Assembly: GCF_024793895.1 (NCBI RefSeq) | Contig: NZ_JANUSB010000015.1 | Location: 558,001-622,000 of the forward strand | Reading direction: 5' to 3' | From: Serratia sp. AKBS12 | Lineage (GTDB): Bacteria > Pseudomonadota > Gammaproteobacteria > Enterobacterales > Enterobacteriaceae | Length of the DNA: 64,000 nucleotides | In this document: positions 56,419 through 64,000 of the stretch, piece after piece | Position numbering within the stretch: position 1 is the first letter of the stretch | Layout of the letters: each line of letters begins with the position of its first letter | Notes under the pieces: model-generated | What the model was told of the DNA's origin: nothing | Database searches by the model: none | What the model saw: the letters and a program-made list of their open reading frames with translations, nothing else | Position numbers and translations under genes: made by a program

Positions 56419-56615
56419 TATTTGCGACGGTAATCCGCCAAGGTGAATGCGGAAAGTTTTTCCGTATCGCGCTTAGGGGCATTGTTTTGTGCAGCGGTGG
56501 CCGGAATGTCGCGAATAGCGGCAGATTCGGCAAATTTCAGCAACGCGTCGCCATCCAGACGATAGCGTATCCATTCAGCCCACGGCGGGTTTTCCTGCCG
56601 ATAAATCCTGCTCAA
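56418..56615 (-). CDS. Possible small protein coupled to the metallo-hydrolase gene (doubtful)
   Basis: A 65-codon frame that begins with a TTG overlapping the stop of the metallo-hydrolase gene (TTGA). The product (containing WAEWIRYRLDGDALLKF and ending FTLADYRRK) is polar and soluble-looking. Coupling suggests it may be real, but the TTG start and lack of a family match keep confidence low. Confidence 0.35.
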   Translation of the reverse strand: MSRIYRQENPPWAEWIRYRLDGDALLKFAESAAIRDIPATAAQNNAPKRDTEKLSAFTLADYRRK

Positions 56616-57406
56616 TCAAGACAGGCAATATACTTTTCCCCACTACGCCGCACGATCCGATCGGCATTCTCCCTTATATCCTTGCCTTCAAACGCGCCGT
56701 AGAGGGCGTTGAATTTCACACCGCGCAGGCGATGCACCATGTCGCTGACCGTCGTTGCCGGCAGTGGCAGCATGTTGGGATAACTCCACATGAACGATAC
56801 GCCGTTGGCACCTGGCGTCACCTGCAGGATGTCTCCGCACAGCAATACGCCATCACCTACCGCCCAGTGAAGCACGCTACCGCCGGCGAAGTGCCCGCCG
56901 AGACGTAGCAGACTGACATCTGTGGTCAGCGCCAGGCTGTCACCTTGCCAAAGGGTGATGCGCGGACTGTCGCGCATGATCCACTGGCGATCGCTGGCAT
57001 GAAGGTAAATCTCGGCATCAAATTCGGCGGCCCATTGCTGCATGGTGGTGTAGTAATGCGGGTGCGAGATGGCAATAGCCTTAAGCCCGCCCAGTGAAGC
57101 AACCAGGGTTTTGGTGGCGTCGTCGAGCGTGGCAATGCAGTCCCAAAGAATATTGCCCTGTGCGGTTCGTAGAATAAAAGCGCGCTGGTTAATGGCAAAA
57201 TCAGGCACGGTGCGGATGCTAAAAAGGTTGGTCTGGTGCTGTTTCCACTTATTGGTGTGTGACGCAACCAGGGTGTCGAAGTCAATCCATTGCTGTCCCG
57301 TTACCGGCACGTACTGGCGCTCATCCTGGCAGATTTTGCACTGTTGCGGATGAGAGCCGGCCGTCTCATAGGATGTTCCGCAGGCTTTACATAGCGTTAT
57401 CATCAC
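56612..57406 (-). CDS. Metallo-beta-lactamase-fold hydrolase with N-terminal zinc ribbon
   Basis: 264 aa. The N-terminus has CKACGTS...CKIC, a rubredoxin/zinc-ribbon-like module (about residues 7-27). An MBL domain follows, with AISHPHYYTTMQQW standing in for the usual H-x-H-x-D-H. The first H-x-H is kept, but the DH positions read YT, so metal binding may be altered. Later features are RLGGHFAGGSVLHW and LLCGDILQVTPG. The substrate is unknown. Its stop overlaps a possible small gene. Confidence 0.8.
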   Translation of the reverse strand: MMITLCKACGTSYETAGSHPQQCKICQDERQYVPVTGQQWIDFDTLVASHTNKWKQHQTNLFSIRTVPDFAINQRAFILRTAQGNILWDCIATLDDATKTLVASLGGLKAIAISHPHYYTTMQQWAAEFDAEIYLHASDRQWIMRDSPRITLWQGDSLALTTDVSLLRLGGHFAGGSVLHWAVGDGVLLCGDILQVTPGANGVSFMWSYPNMLPLPATTVSDMVHRLRGVKFNALYGAFEGKDIRENADRIVRRSGEKYIACLD

Positions 57407-57699
57407 GTCCTCCAGGCTTCTTGTCAGGCTGATTGGCTGATATTACTCTCCAGTAACACTAGCTTAACCTCTGCCAAAGAGGCGAATACGCGCTAGATAA
57501 TGAGAGTTCCTTTTTACAGGCACGCTGGCCGGATGCGCCATGGCATGGCAAAAGACACTGCTATCAAGCGGAGTATACCCCGTAGAATAGCCGCTCGCAG
57601 GGCGTATATCGCTGCGGTCGCTTTGCCCGGTCGCCTATATTTTGCCTGGCGTCCAGCGTATGGTGTTATGAGTATTAGCTCATTAACAGGAACGGAATA

Positions 57700-58605
57700 A
57701 TGCGTGATCTTCCTCCTACCGCTACGCTGCGCGCGTTTGAAGTTGCCACCCGCCACACTACCTTCACCTCGGCCGCCGCAGAGCTGTTTATCACCCAAAG
57801 TGCGGTCAGCCATCAATTGAAAAATCTGGAAGAAATCTGGGGGCTGCAACTTTTTCAACGCGGTAAAACCCTCAGCCTGACGCCGGCCGGTGCGGCACTG
57901 GCTCCGCTGGTGCGGGAGTTTTTCAGCAAGTTGGAAACCACGCTGGCCGATCTGCGAGAGCAAAAGGGTCGGGTGCGACTGCGCGTCAATACCACCTATT
58001 CTTTTGCACTGAAGTGGTTGCTGCCACGCCTGCCGGGGTTGGCGCGTTTGCACCCGGAAATCCTGGTGACCCTGGAAAGCACCGATAAGGCGATCAACTT
58101 CGCCAGCACCGAATCTGACGTGGCGATCCGCTTCGGCCACGGCAATTACCCTGCGCTGCACACCGAGTTCATGTTTCGCGAACAGCTGTTCCCGGTGGCA
58201 AGCCCGGCGCTGTTACAGCGCTATGGCACCCCGAGTGAACCTGCCGAGCTGCTGCGCTACCCGCTGCTGACGCGTGACGGCGCCGATCTGGTACCGAAAT
58301 GGGACGTCTGGTTCAAGCTGGTCGGCATAAATACCGAGGTGTTGCACGAAAGCGTGCGCTTCGCCGATACCAATATGACCATAGAAGCGGCGCTGCTGGG
58401 CCAGGGCATTGCGCTGGCGCGCAGTGGGCACGTAGAAAAAGAGATCGGCGAAGGTACCCTGGTGCGGCTGTTTGAGGTGCCTTTTCCGTCACCGGCCGCC
58501 TATTATTTTGTCTGCCCACAGGGCACCGAAACACAGCCGCATATTGTCAAATTCCGTAACTGGCTACAGACGGAGTCACTGCAAGCGCAGTGCAATTACC
58601 GTTAG
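57700..58605 (+). CDS. LysR-family regulator, GcvA-like
   Basis: 301 aa. LPPTATLRAFEVATRHTTFTSAAAELFITQSAVSHQ is the GcvA/AmpR-type helix-turn-helix. LESTDKAINFASTESDVAIRFGHGNYP is the typical effector-domain start of that subgroup. An ACAGGAAC ribosome-binding site precedes the ATG. It is followed by an EamA transporter gene 75 bp downstream on the same strand, which it may control. A divergent target would be the metallo-hydrolase gene. Confidence 0.87.
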   Translation: MRDLPPTATLRAFEVATRHTTFTSAAAELFITQSAVSHQLKNLEEIWGLQLFQRGKTLSLTPAGAALAPLVREFFSKLETTLADLREQKGRVRLRVNTTYSFALKWLLPRLPGLARLHPEILVTLESTDKAINFASTESDVAIRFGHGNYPALHTEFMFREQLFPVASPALLQRYGTPSEPAELLRYPLLTRDGADLVPKWDVWFKLVGINTEVLHESVRFADTNMTIEAALLGQGIALARSGHVEKEIGEGTLVRLFEVPFPSPAAYYFVCPQGTETQPHIVKFRNWLQTESLQAQCNYR

Positions 58606-58680
58606 GTTATGAGTGTTTGCTCATGTCACGATGACGACACTTCACTGTTAATTGGCGCACAGGCTGTTTAGCATCGGCAC

Positions 58681-59508
58681 ATGCCCAATCATATTATTTT
58701 GCTTACGCTATTCGCCGCGCTGCTGCATGCCAGCTGGAACACCTTATTACGTGGGGGCACCGATCGGTGGTGGTCGATGACCATCATGTGCATCACCATC
58801 GCCGTTATCTGCGCGCTGGCGATACCGTTTATACCACTGCCAGCCAGCGCCAGTTGGTGGTACGCGCTGCTGTCGGCGCTGCTGCACGTCGGTTATAACC
58901 TGTGCCTGATACGCAGTTATCGCAGCGGGGAGCTTGGGCAAACCTACCCGATTGCGCGCGGTTCGGCGCCACTGCTGGTGACGTGCGCGGCAGCCATGCT
59001 GGCCGGGGAAAAGATTGAGCCTCATGCTCTGGGGGGGATTGTGCTGGTTTCCATGGGTATCCTGGTGCTTGCCTTCCGGGGGCGGAAACTGGCGCTGCCG
59101 AATCTGCATTACGCACTGGCGACCGGTGTGTTTATCGCCGCCTATAGCGTGGTGGACGGTATGGGCGTGCGCCTGTCCGGCAATGCGCTGTCCTATACCG
59201 TATGGATGAGCGCTTTATGGGGGATATTGATGCCAGCACTGTATATCGCGCGGCGTGACAGGAAAAGTTTGCTGCACTGGCAACCCGGCGTTGGGCGAGC
59301 GATCGCCGGTGGTGCGGTTTCGTTACTGGCTTACGGCATCATTATCCATGCCATGGCGGCAGCCCCCATGGGCGCAGTCTCGGCACTGCGTGAAACCAGC
59401 GTGCTGTTCGCAGCGTTACTGGGTTATCTGTTTCTTGGCGAAAGGCTTACGCTAAAAAAAATGCTGGCATGTACGGTGATTGCCGCCGGTATTGTGATAA
59501 TAGGTTAA
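58681..59508 (+). CDS. EamA/DMT-family transporter
   Basis: 275 aa with about ten membrane helices in two repeated EamA halves. Each half ends in a conserved glutamate-rich segment (LLVTCAAAMLAGEKIEPHALGGI and VLFAALLGYLFLGERLTLKKML). Members export amino acids, purines or other small metabolites. The ATG has no strong ribosome-binding site. A dehydropantoate-reductase-like gene follows after 19 bp, so the pair is probably co-transcribed. Confidence 0.88.
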   Translation: MPNHIILLTLFAALLHASWNTLLRGGTDRWWSMTIMCITIAVICALAIPFIPLPASASWWYALLSALLHVGYNLCLIRSYRSGELGQTYPIARGSAPLLVTCAAAMLAGEKIEPHALGGIVLVSMGILVLAFRGRKLALPNLHYALATGVFIAAYSVVDGMGVRLSGNALSYTVWMSALWGILMPALYIARRDRKSLLHWQPGVGRAIAGGAVSLLAYGIIIHAMAAAPMGAVSALRETSVLFAALLGYLFLGERLTLKKMLACTVIAAGIVIIG

Positions 59509-59527
59509 TCAATAAGGAAAACACACT

Positions 59528-60418
59528 ATGTCAGACTATCCCTCGATAGCGCTTATTGGTCCAGGTGCCATCGGCACTACCATTGCCGCCGTACTGCATG
59601 AAGTTGGCCGAACGCCATTGCTATGTGGGCGCACCGCGTATCCGCAGCTGACCCTGCGTCATGATGGCGGCGAAGTTGTGGTGCCTGGCCCGGTATTGAG
59701 CAACCCGGAGGCGATCCGCCATCCGTTTGAACTGGTGTTTGTGGCGGTGAAAACCACCCAGATAGCAGACTGCGCCGGCTGGCTGGCCGCACTGTGTGAC
59801 GAAAATACCGTGGTTTGTGCCCTGCAGAACGGCGTCGAACAGCAAACCCAGTTGGCACCCTACGTCAACGGCGCAACGGTGCTGCCTTCGGTGGTGTGGT
59901 TCCCGGCTCAGCGTGAACCCGACGCGTCTGTCTGGCTGCGTGCCAAACCACGCTTGACGCTGCCGGATGTGCCGTCGGCAATACGGGTCACTGATGCGCT
60001 CAACGGCAGCGGCTGTACGGTAGAGCTGTCAGCCGACTTTATCACTACCGCCTGGCGTAAACTGTTGCAGAATGCGGTGGCCGGGCTGATGGTGCTGGCT
60101 AATCGCCGTGCCGGGATGTTCGCCCGGCCGGATATCACCGCACTGGCACTGGCTTATCTGGGGGAGTGTCTGGCGGTGGCTCGTGCACAGGGGGCAAAAC
60201 TTGACGACAATGTGCCGCAGGATATCGTCGACGGTTTCCATCGTGCCCCGGCGGATTTAGGAACTTCGATACTTGCCGATCGCCAGGCCAACCGTCGACT
60301 GGAGTGGGATATCCGCAACGGCGTAATACAGCGTTATGGACGCTTGCAGGGTATCCCTACGCCGATCGGCGATGTGCTGGTTCCGCTGTTGGCGGCAGGC
60401 AGTGAGGGGCCAGGTTGA
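59528..60418 (+). CDS. 2-dehydropantoate 2-reductase-like oxidoreductase (PanE/ApbA family)
   Basis: 296 aa with an N-terminal NADP-binding Rossmann domain (ALIGPGAIGTTIAAVLHE) and a helical C-terminal domain of the ketopantoate-reductase fold. VFVAVKTTQ and CALQNGVEQ contain the conserved Lys and Asn of the family; the second catalytic Lys is in AWRKLLQNAVAG. It could make pantoate from ketopantoate. It may also be one of the many PanE paralogues that reduce other 2-keto acids, since it is not beside pantothenate genes. A TAAGGAAA ribosome-binding site is present. Confidence 0.85.
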   Translation: MSDYPSIALIGPGAIGTTIAAVLHEVGRTPLLCGRTAYPQLTLRHDGGEVVVPGPVLSNPEAIRHPFELVFVAVKTTQIADCAGWLAALCDENTVVCALQNGVEQQTQLAPYVNGATVLPSVVWFPAQREPDASVWLRAKPRLTLPDVPSAIRVTDALNGSGCTVELSADFITTAWRKLLQNAVAGLMVLANRRAGMFARPDITALALAYLGECLAVARAQGAKLDDNVPQDIVDGFHRAPADLGTSILADRQANRRLEWDIRNGVIQRYGRLQGIPTPIGDVLVPLLAAGSEGPG

Positions 60419-60553
60419 TGCTGCTGATGACGGAGGAGGTTATTCAACGCTGACAGCCGGCCAGCGCTTGCCACACGGTGAGTCGCGGATGCAATCTGGT
60501 GCAGCCGCAAAAATAACGGGTATAATCCCCGTCATTATTCAACCGGTTTAGAA

Positions 60554-61099
60554 ATGACGATGACAAAACTCACCTTACAAGAGCAGATGCTCAAAGCGGG
60601 CTTAGTGACCAGCAAAAAAATGGCCAAAGTCCAGAGAACGGCAAAAAAATCGCGGGTGCAGGCGCGTGAGGCCAGAGAAGCGGTAGAAGAAAATAAAAAG
60701 GCGCAACTTGAGCGTGATAAACAGCTGAGTGAACAACAAAAGCAGGCCGCGTTATCCAAAGAGTATAAAGCGCAGGTCAAGCAGCTGATTGAAATGAACA
60801 AAATCGTCATTTCAAAAGGCGATATCGGCTTTAACTTCACAGATAACAATGTAATTAAAAAAATCTATGTCGACAAGACCACTCAGGCTCAGCTGATCAG
60901 CGGTCGGCTTGCCATTGCGGCTTTGGTGGTTGATAACGGTGCCGAGAAAGAGTACGCGATTATCCCCGCCAGCGTTGCCGACAAAATTGCCCAGCGAGAT
61001 GCCAACAGCATCGTCTTAAACAGTGCGCTGAGTCAGGAAGAGCAGGATGAAGAAGATCCGTATGCCGACTTTAAAGTGCCTGATGATTTGATGTGGTAA
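60554..61099 (+). CDS. yaiL: YaiL / DUF2058 family nucleoprotein
   Basis: 181 aa. The family signature starts at TKLTLQEQMLKAGLVTSKK, followed by a long basic and acidic coiled-coil segment (about 20-75) and the conserved C-terminal domain (DIGFNFTDNNVIKKIYVD; YAIIPASVADKIAQRD). YaiL proteins are described as nucleoid- or polynucleotide-associated, with no defined reaction. The second ATG (60560) is an alternative start. Confidence 0.9.
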   Translation: MTMTKLTLQEQMLKAGLVTSKKMAKVQRTAKKSRVQAREAREAVEENKKAQLERDKQLSEQQKQAALSKEYKAQVKQLIEMNKIVISKGDIGFNFTDNNVIKKIYVDKTTQAQLISGRLAIAALVVDNGAEKEYAIIPASVADKIAQRDANSIVLNSALSQEEQDEEDPYADFKVPDDLMW

Positions 61100-61192
61100 T
61101 CGGCAGTTACCGACCTCGGCTTGAATCCTCTGCTTTGCCGCAGGCGCTTGGGTACCCAGCGTGCGGCATCGTCATCATCACTTTCCGTGCGA

Positions 61193-61891
61193 TTAGAACG
61201 GGCTGGCATTACGGGCTGTGATTCTCTCTTTGCTGGCGGGGTGAGCAAACTGCAACTCGCTGGCGTGCAGCATCAACCGCGGCGTCTGCTCGGTGCCTGG
61301 CAACAGACGGCCACCGTACAGATCGCAGCCCAAAATAGGATGACCCAACTGCTGGCAGTGAATGCGCAATTGATGGGTACGGCCGGTCTCCGGCGTTAGC
61401 CGTACCCGTGTCACCGGCACTGGCCGCTGGTCTGCCACGGCGTGATAACAACGCTCGACGACCTGATAGCGGGAGCGGGCGGGCTTGCCGTGGATTGAGC
61501 AAATCGACATCAGCGGGAACAGCGCCGGGTCTTTGGCAATCGCCGCGTCTATTACCCCTTCGTTATGCTCCAGATGCCCGCACAGCAACGCGTGGTACAC
61601 CTTGCTTACCGTGCGTTGACTGAACTGGTGGCAGAGGGCGGCATTTACCGCCTTGTTGCGAGCAATCACCATCAGCCCGGAAGTACCGAAATCCAGGCGG
61701 TGAACCAGCGTACAGCCGGGAAAGATCCGCACCAGCCGGTGATGTACCGAATCGAGATTTTGCGCATTTTTTCCCGATAGGCTGAGCAGCCCGGTGGGTT
61801 TGTTGATCAACACCAGGTGGTCGTCCTGATAGAGGATCTCTATCGTGTCATGGCACGGTGGGGCAATAAAAGTATCGACAATGGTAGCCAT
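61193..61891 (-). CDS. RluA-family RNA pseudouridine synthase
   Basis: 232 aa. The catalytic aspartate is in TLVHRLDFGTSGLMVIARN (about residue 66). RLTPETGRTHQLRIHCQQLGHPILGCDLYG is the conserved C-terminal part of the fold. No S4 domain is present, which is the short RluA form that modifies a limited set of uridines, probably in rRNA or tRNA. The gene is single. It converges on yaiL, with which it shares the 93-bp interval after the yaiL stop. Confidence 0.9.
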   Translation of the reverse strand: MATIVDTFIAPPCHDTIEILYQDDHLVLINKPTGLLSLSGKNAQNLDSVHHRLVRIFPGCTLVHRLDFGTSGLMVIARNKAVNAALCHQFSQRTVSKVYHALLCGHLEHNEGVIDAAIAKDPALFPLMSICSIHGKPARSRYQVVERCYHAVADQRPVPVTRVRLTPETGRTHQLRIHCQQLGHPILGCDLYGGRLLPGTEQTPRLMLHASELQFAHPASKERITARNASPF

Positions 61892-61987
61892 CAGCTTGCC
61901 CGAGCGGAAAGTGGGGCCGGATGATAACCAATTTTCAGCCGTCTGGCGATCCCGCGCATCATTGACGGGTAAACCCCGATAAGCAAA

Positions 61988-62017
61988 AAGCCCGCTTAAG
62001 TTTCCTTAAGCGGGCTT
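61988..62017 (-). terminator. Terminator of tRNA-Asn
   Basis: A 13-bp perfect stem (AAGCCCGCTTAAG/CTTAAGCGGGCTT) with a TTTC loop and a T-run on the minus strand, identical to 37987-38016. The identity with that copy extends over 62 bp, from 61981 to 62042, into the tRNA 3' end. Confidence 0.92.
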
Positions 62018-62026
62018 CTCTAAATA

Positions 62027-62102
62027 TGGCTCCTCTGACTGGACTCGAACCAGTGACATACGGATTAACAGTCCGCCGTTCTACCGACTGAACTACAGAG
62101 GA
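62027..62102 (-). tRNA. tRNA-Asn (GTT)
   Basis: A complete 76-nt gene on the minus strand with encoded CCA and anticodon GTT, identical to 48964-49039. It retains its downstream terminator, so no island is inserted at this copy. The position next to mtfA corresponds to asnT of E. coli. Confidence 0.98.
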
Positions 62103-62120
62103 ATCGTGTGAACGGGGCGC

Positions 62121-62149
62121 ATCATATCCAGCGGCTCAGGGTGTGTCAA
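62121..62149 (-). promoter_or_regulatory. Promoter of tRNA-Asn
   Basis: On the minus strand, TTGACA (62144-62149) and TATGAT (62121-62126) with a 17-bp spacer, then a GC-rich discriminator. Confidence 0.85.
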
Positions 62150-62204
62150 CGCTAAAATGACGCTTTTGGCGCGACTGCTCACCAACTGAGCAAAAGCGCT
62201 GGTT

Positions 62205-62993
62205 TTACTCGTTACTGCCGTCGTTGGCCGCCTGCCAGCGCTGCAATCGCGCCAGCGGATCCTGGCGGTAAAACGCGCAGAAATGCTGGTAGAGCGCTGG
62301 GAAGCGGTTGGCGAGCAGCTCGGGGGCGCTGAAGAAATATTCCGACAGCACGGCAAAACACTCGGCCGGATCGCTGGCAGCGTAGGCATCGATGCTGGCG
62401 GCGTCTTCGCCTACCATATCTATTTCGTCCTGAATGCTGTCCATCGCGGCATGCAGATCGTGCTCCCAGGCGGCCACCTCGCGCAGCGGGATCGGTGGAA
62501 CACCGGTTGCAATGCCGCCATTGCGCATATCCAGCTTATGCACCGCTTCATGCACGATCAGGTTGAAACCGGACATATCGAACGAGTCTTGCACGTCTTG
62601 CCAGTTCAGTACGATCGGCCCCTGTTCCCAACTTTGGCCGGACTGCACCACCGGCCCGGAATGCACCAGGCCAATGTCATCCTGCCATTCGTCTTCAACC
62701 ACGAAAGGCGAAGGATAAAGCAGGATTTCATTGAAACCGTCCAGGCATTCTGCCCCCAGCTCCAACACCGGCAAGGCAAAAAGCAGTGCAATACGTGCCT
62801 GCATTTGTGAGGTGAGTGTCAGCCCTTGCAGCGGCACGATACGCTTTTGCTGCATTAACCGTGTCGCAATGGCCACCAGACGCTGTTGCTCATGTTGGTC
62901 CAACGGTGATAACAATGGGATCGCCAGCGCATCTTGCCACCGATCCTGTGTTTCTGCCTGAGGGGGATTCGCTTTCCACGGCCATTTAATCAT
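62205..62993 (-). CDS. mtfA: MtfA, Mlc-titrating metallopeptidase
   Basis: A cytosolic zinc aminopeptidase-like protein that binds the glucose-PTS repressor Mlc (DgsA) and so derepresses ptsG. The HEAVHKLDM motif (HExxH, about residues 149-153) is the zinc site. The sequence is closely similar to E. coli YeeI throughout ([44 protein letters not shown]). Of the two tandem ATGs, 62993 gives the E. coli-like N-terminus MIKWPWK. The order tRNA-Ser / mtfA / tRNA-Asn is conserved with E. coli. Confidence 0.95.
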   Translation of the reverse strand: MIKWPWKANPPQAETQDRWQDALAIPLLSPLDQHEQQRLVAIATRLMQQKRIVPLQGLTLTSQMQARIALLFALPVLELGAECLDGFNEILLYPSPFVVEDEWQDDIGLVHSGPVVQSGQSWEQGPIVLNWQDVQDSFDMSGFNLIVHEAVHKLDMRNGGIATGVPPIPLREVAAWEHDLHAAMDSIQDEIDMVGEDAASIDAYAASDPAECFAVLSEYFFSAPELLANRFPALYQHFCAFYRQDPLARLQRWQAANDGSNE

Positions 62994-63085
62994 CATGTTG
63001 CTCGTAAACTCGTCACTTGAACATTCGGCTGGAGGCTAACACTGTAAAAATGCCGCAAAAAGGGGCATGATAGCAAGCACTTCAC

Positions 63086-63175
63086 GGAGAGATGCCGGAG
63101 CGGCTGAACGGACCGGTCTCGAAAACCGGAGTAGGGGCAACTCTACCGGGGGTTCAAATCCCCCTCTCTCCGCCA
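63086..63175 (+). tRNA. serU: tRNA-Ser (CGA)
   Basis: 90 nt, with an acceptor stem GGAGAGA/TCTCTCC, a long variable arm and encoded GCCA. The anticodon CGA lies within CCGGTCTCGAAAACCGG. It appears identical to E. coli serU and occupies the same place beside mtfA. Confidence 0.97.
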
Positions 63176-63540
63176 CTTCCTTCTTTACCCGCTTATGTAT
63201 CTCTTTTTCAATGACGCCTTGATGCCTCGATAAATCCTTCAGCGCGGTTTTGCTGCGCGCCACGTCGTTTCCTGCGGGTAAACCGAGTGGGGAGTACGTT
63301 ATCACTTGGCCCGTATTCCAGGTAGCGTTTTGCCAGTATGTCTTTCATTTTGTGAGCTAAGTCGTATGACATGGCCGCCGATCGTTTTCTTTTGTTAACG
63401 CACCGTCAAAGACGCAATACTCACGCGTTAAAACAGCGACTACTCACTGTTGAAGAACCGGCTGCGGCTGTGAAACGAAGTTCAGCGTCCTCGGCCAGAG
63501 AATGGCCGCAGTACGGTGATGATAACCGTAGACGATATCG
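63176..63540. other. Intergenic region after tRNA-Ser, no gene supported
   Basis: About 365 bp. No integrase remnant or attachment repeat of the tRNA-Ser 3' end was seen. Open frames crossing it (including a plus-strand frame from 63371) run antisense through the Bor-type gene and lack a ribosome-binding site. Confidence 0.5.
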
Positions 63541-63593
63541 CCCGCTTGAAGCACTGCCGCCATGTGCCGTGGGCAGTGCAATAAGCGGGCGCG
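63541..63593. repeat. Large two-stage hairpin downstream of the Bor-type gene
   Basis: CGCCCGCTT (63541-63549) pairs with AAGCGGGCG (63585-63593), and inside it GCACTGCC (63553-63560) pairs with GGCAGTGC (63574-63581). It begins 12 bp after the stop of the Bor-type gene. There is no T-run, so it may protect the message end or be a Rho-type or bidirectional stop. Confidence 0.5.
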
Positions 63594-63604
63594 TATCGAG
63601 CGTA

Positions 63605-63895
63605 TTACCTGGTGCAGTAAACGCGAGCTTCGCGCGGGGTGTAAATGCCGAAGGTCACGAAGCCGAGCAGACCGTTAACGAAGGTCTGTTGGACTTCGGT
63701 ACGTACGACTTTGTCAGCCCCACCACACACTGCGGCTGCGTCGATAGTTTTCTTTTGACCAATGCCGGCAACGAAGAAGTGGTGGGTAGTGGTTTGCTGA
63801 GGTATTACCGCCGCTTCATTTTTTACGGTGAAGGATTGTTGGGCGCAGCCGGAAACGGCCATCACCAATGTCAGAATAGCAAGTGTTTTTTTCAT
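63605..63895 (-). CDS. Bor-family lipoprotein
   Basis: 96 aa. The signal peptide ends in a lipobox, AVSGC (modified Cys about residue 18), so the protein is an outer-membrane lipoprotein. The rest (TTTHHFFVAGIGQKKTIDAAAVCGGADKVVRTEVQQTFVNGLLGFVTFGIYTP) is the Bor/Iss domain. Phage-lambda Bor and plasmid Iss are linked to serum survival; a chromosomal copy need not have that role. The ATG at 63895 has AAGGG at 6 nt, better than the ATG at 63901. Confidence 0.88.
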   Translation of the reverse strand: MKKTLAILTLVMAVSGCAQQSFTVKNEAAVIPQQTTTHHFFVAGIGQKKTIDAAAVCGGADKVVRTEVQQTFVNGLLGFVTFGIYTPREARVYCTR

Positions 63896-64000
63896 AAACA
63901 TCCCTTTTAAAGTAAATAACCCGTTGCAAAGATGACAGTTTTATCAATTTTTACAAGTGGAAATTTTTATACATTAAAGGCGATGTGCAGCGATGGCGCT

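Noticed and set aside
57500..57700. 66-codon plus-strand frame before the GcvA-like gene
   Set aside because: Arginine- and alanine-rich translation of a leader region with no ribosome-binding site or family match.
63036..63305. 89-codon minus-strand open frame across the tRNA-Ser gene
   Set aside because: It is the antisense of tRNA-Ser; the ERGGFEPPVELPLL string is a well-known artefact of translating tRNA-Ser backwards.

Overview
The window looks like a chromosomal segment of a high-GC member of the Enterobacterales, most likely Serratia or a close relative. The reasons are the order tRNA-Asn / mtfA / tRNA-Ser(CGA), a nac gene next to a tRNA-Asn, a pflF-pflE-fsa block nearly identical to E. 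coli ybiW-ybiY-fsaA, and agp, alkB, yaiL and bor-like genes in typical enterobacterial form. Three tRNA-Asn loci, all on the minus strand, punctuate the window (left edge, 49.0 kb, 62.0 kb). A fourth site (38.0 kb) carries only the 3' end of the gene.

Layout. 0-9 kb: housekeeping and anaerobic genes (agp with a CRP site, a phosphopantetheinyl transferase, alkB, a LysR gene, an Ala-tRNA editing protein, and the glycyl-radical enzyme pflF with activase pflE, divergent from fsa across a perfect FNR box). 9.4-16.7 kb: a tightly coupled operon for a peptide-type ABC importer, a luciferase-like monooxygenase and a double carboxymuconolactone-decarboxylase/AhpD-like protein. 17-23.3 kb: a cellobiose-type PTS operon (IIB, IIC, GH1 phospho-beta-glucosidase, IIA), its LacI-type regulator with an AscG-like operator, and an orphan IICB. 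23.5-30.3 kb: an outer-membrane beta-barrel gene and a lacI / lacZY locus. 30.4-37.6 kb: a D-threonine-aldolase/D-serine-dehydratase-fold enzyme, D-aminoacylase, RidA, a sodium:solute symporter, KDGal kinase, KDPGal aldolase and an RpiR regulator. Together these read as a route for an N-acylated 2-amino-aldonate.

38.0-49.0 kb: a genomic island of about 10.9 kb in tRNA-Asn, bounded by a 21-bp direct repeat. Its right part is a decayed conjugative/integrative remnant (ardC-like pseudogene, intact MobC-type relaxase, truncated and frameshifted integrase). Its left part is conspicuously AT-rich. It encodes what looks like an uncharacterised conflict/defence locus: a PRTase-like protein, two ORC/Cdc6-like P-loop ATPases, a HEPN-type predicted RNase, an N6-adenine-type DNA methyltransferase with its own target-recognition-like domain, and one unrecognised protein. 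This is the most novel part of the window.

49-64 kb: backbone and metabolic genes. These are nac with a sigma-54 promoter, nitronate monooxygenase, several LysR genes, a ModA-like binding protein beside a citrate-type MFS symporter, a metallo-beta-lactamase-fold hydrolase, an EamA exporter, a ketopantoate-reductase-like enzyme, yaiL, an RluA-family synthase, tRNA-Asn, mtfA, tRNA-Ser(CGA) and a Bor-type lipoprotein. No CRISPR array, rRNA or intact insertion sequence was seen.
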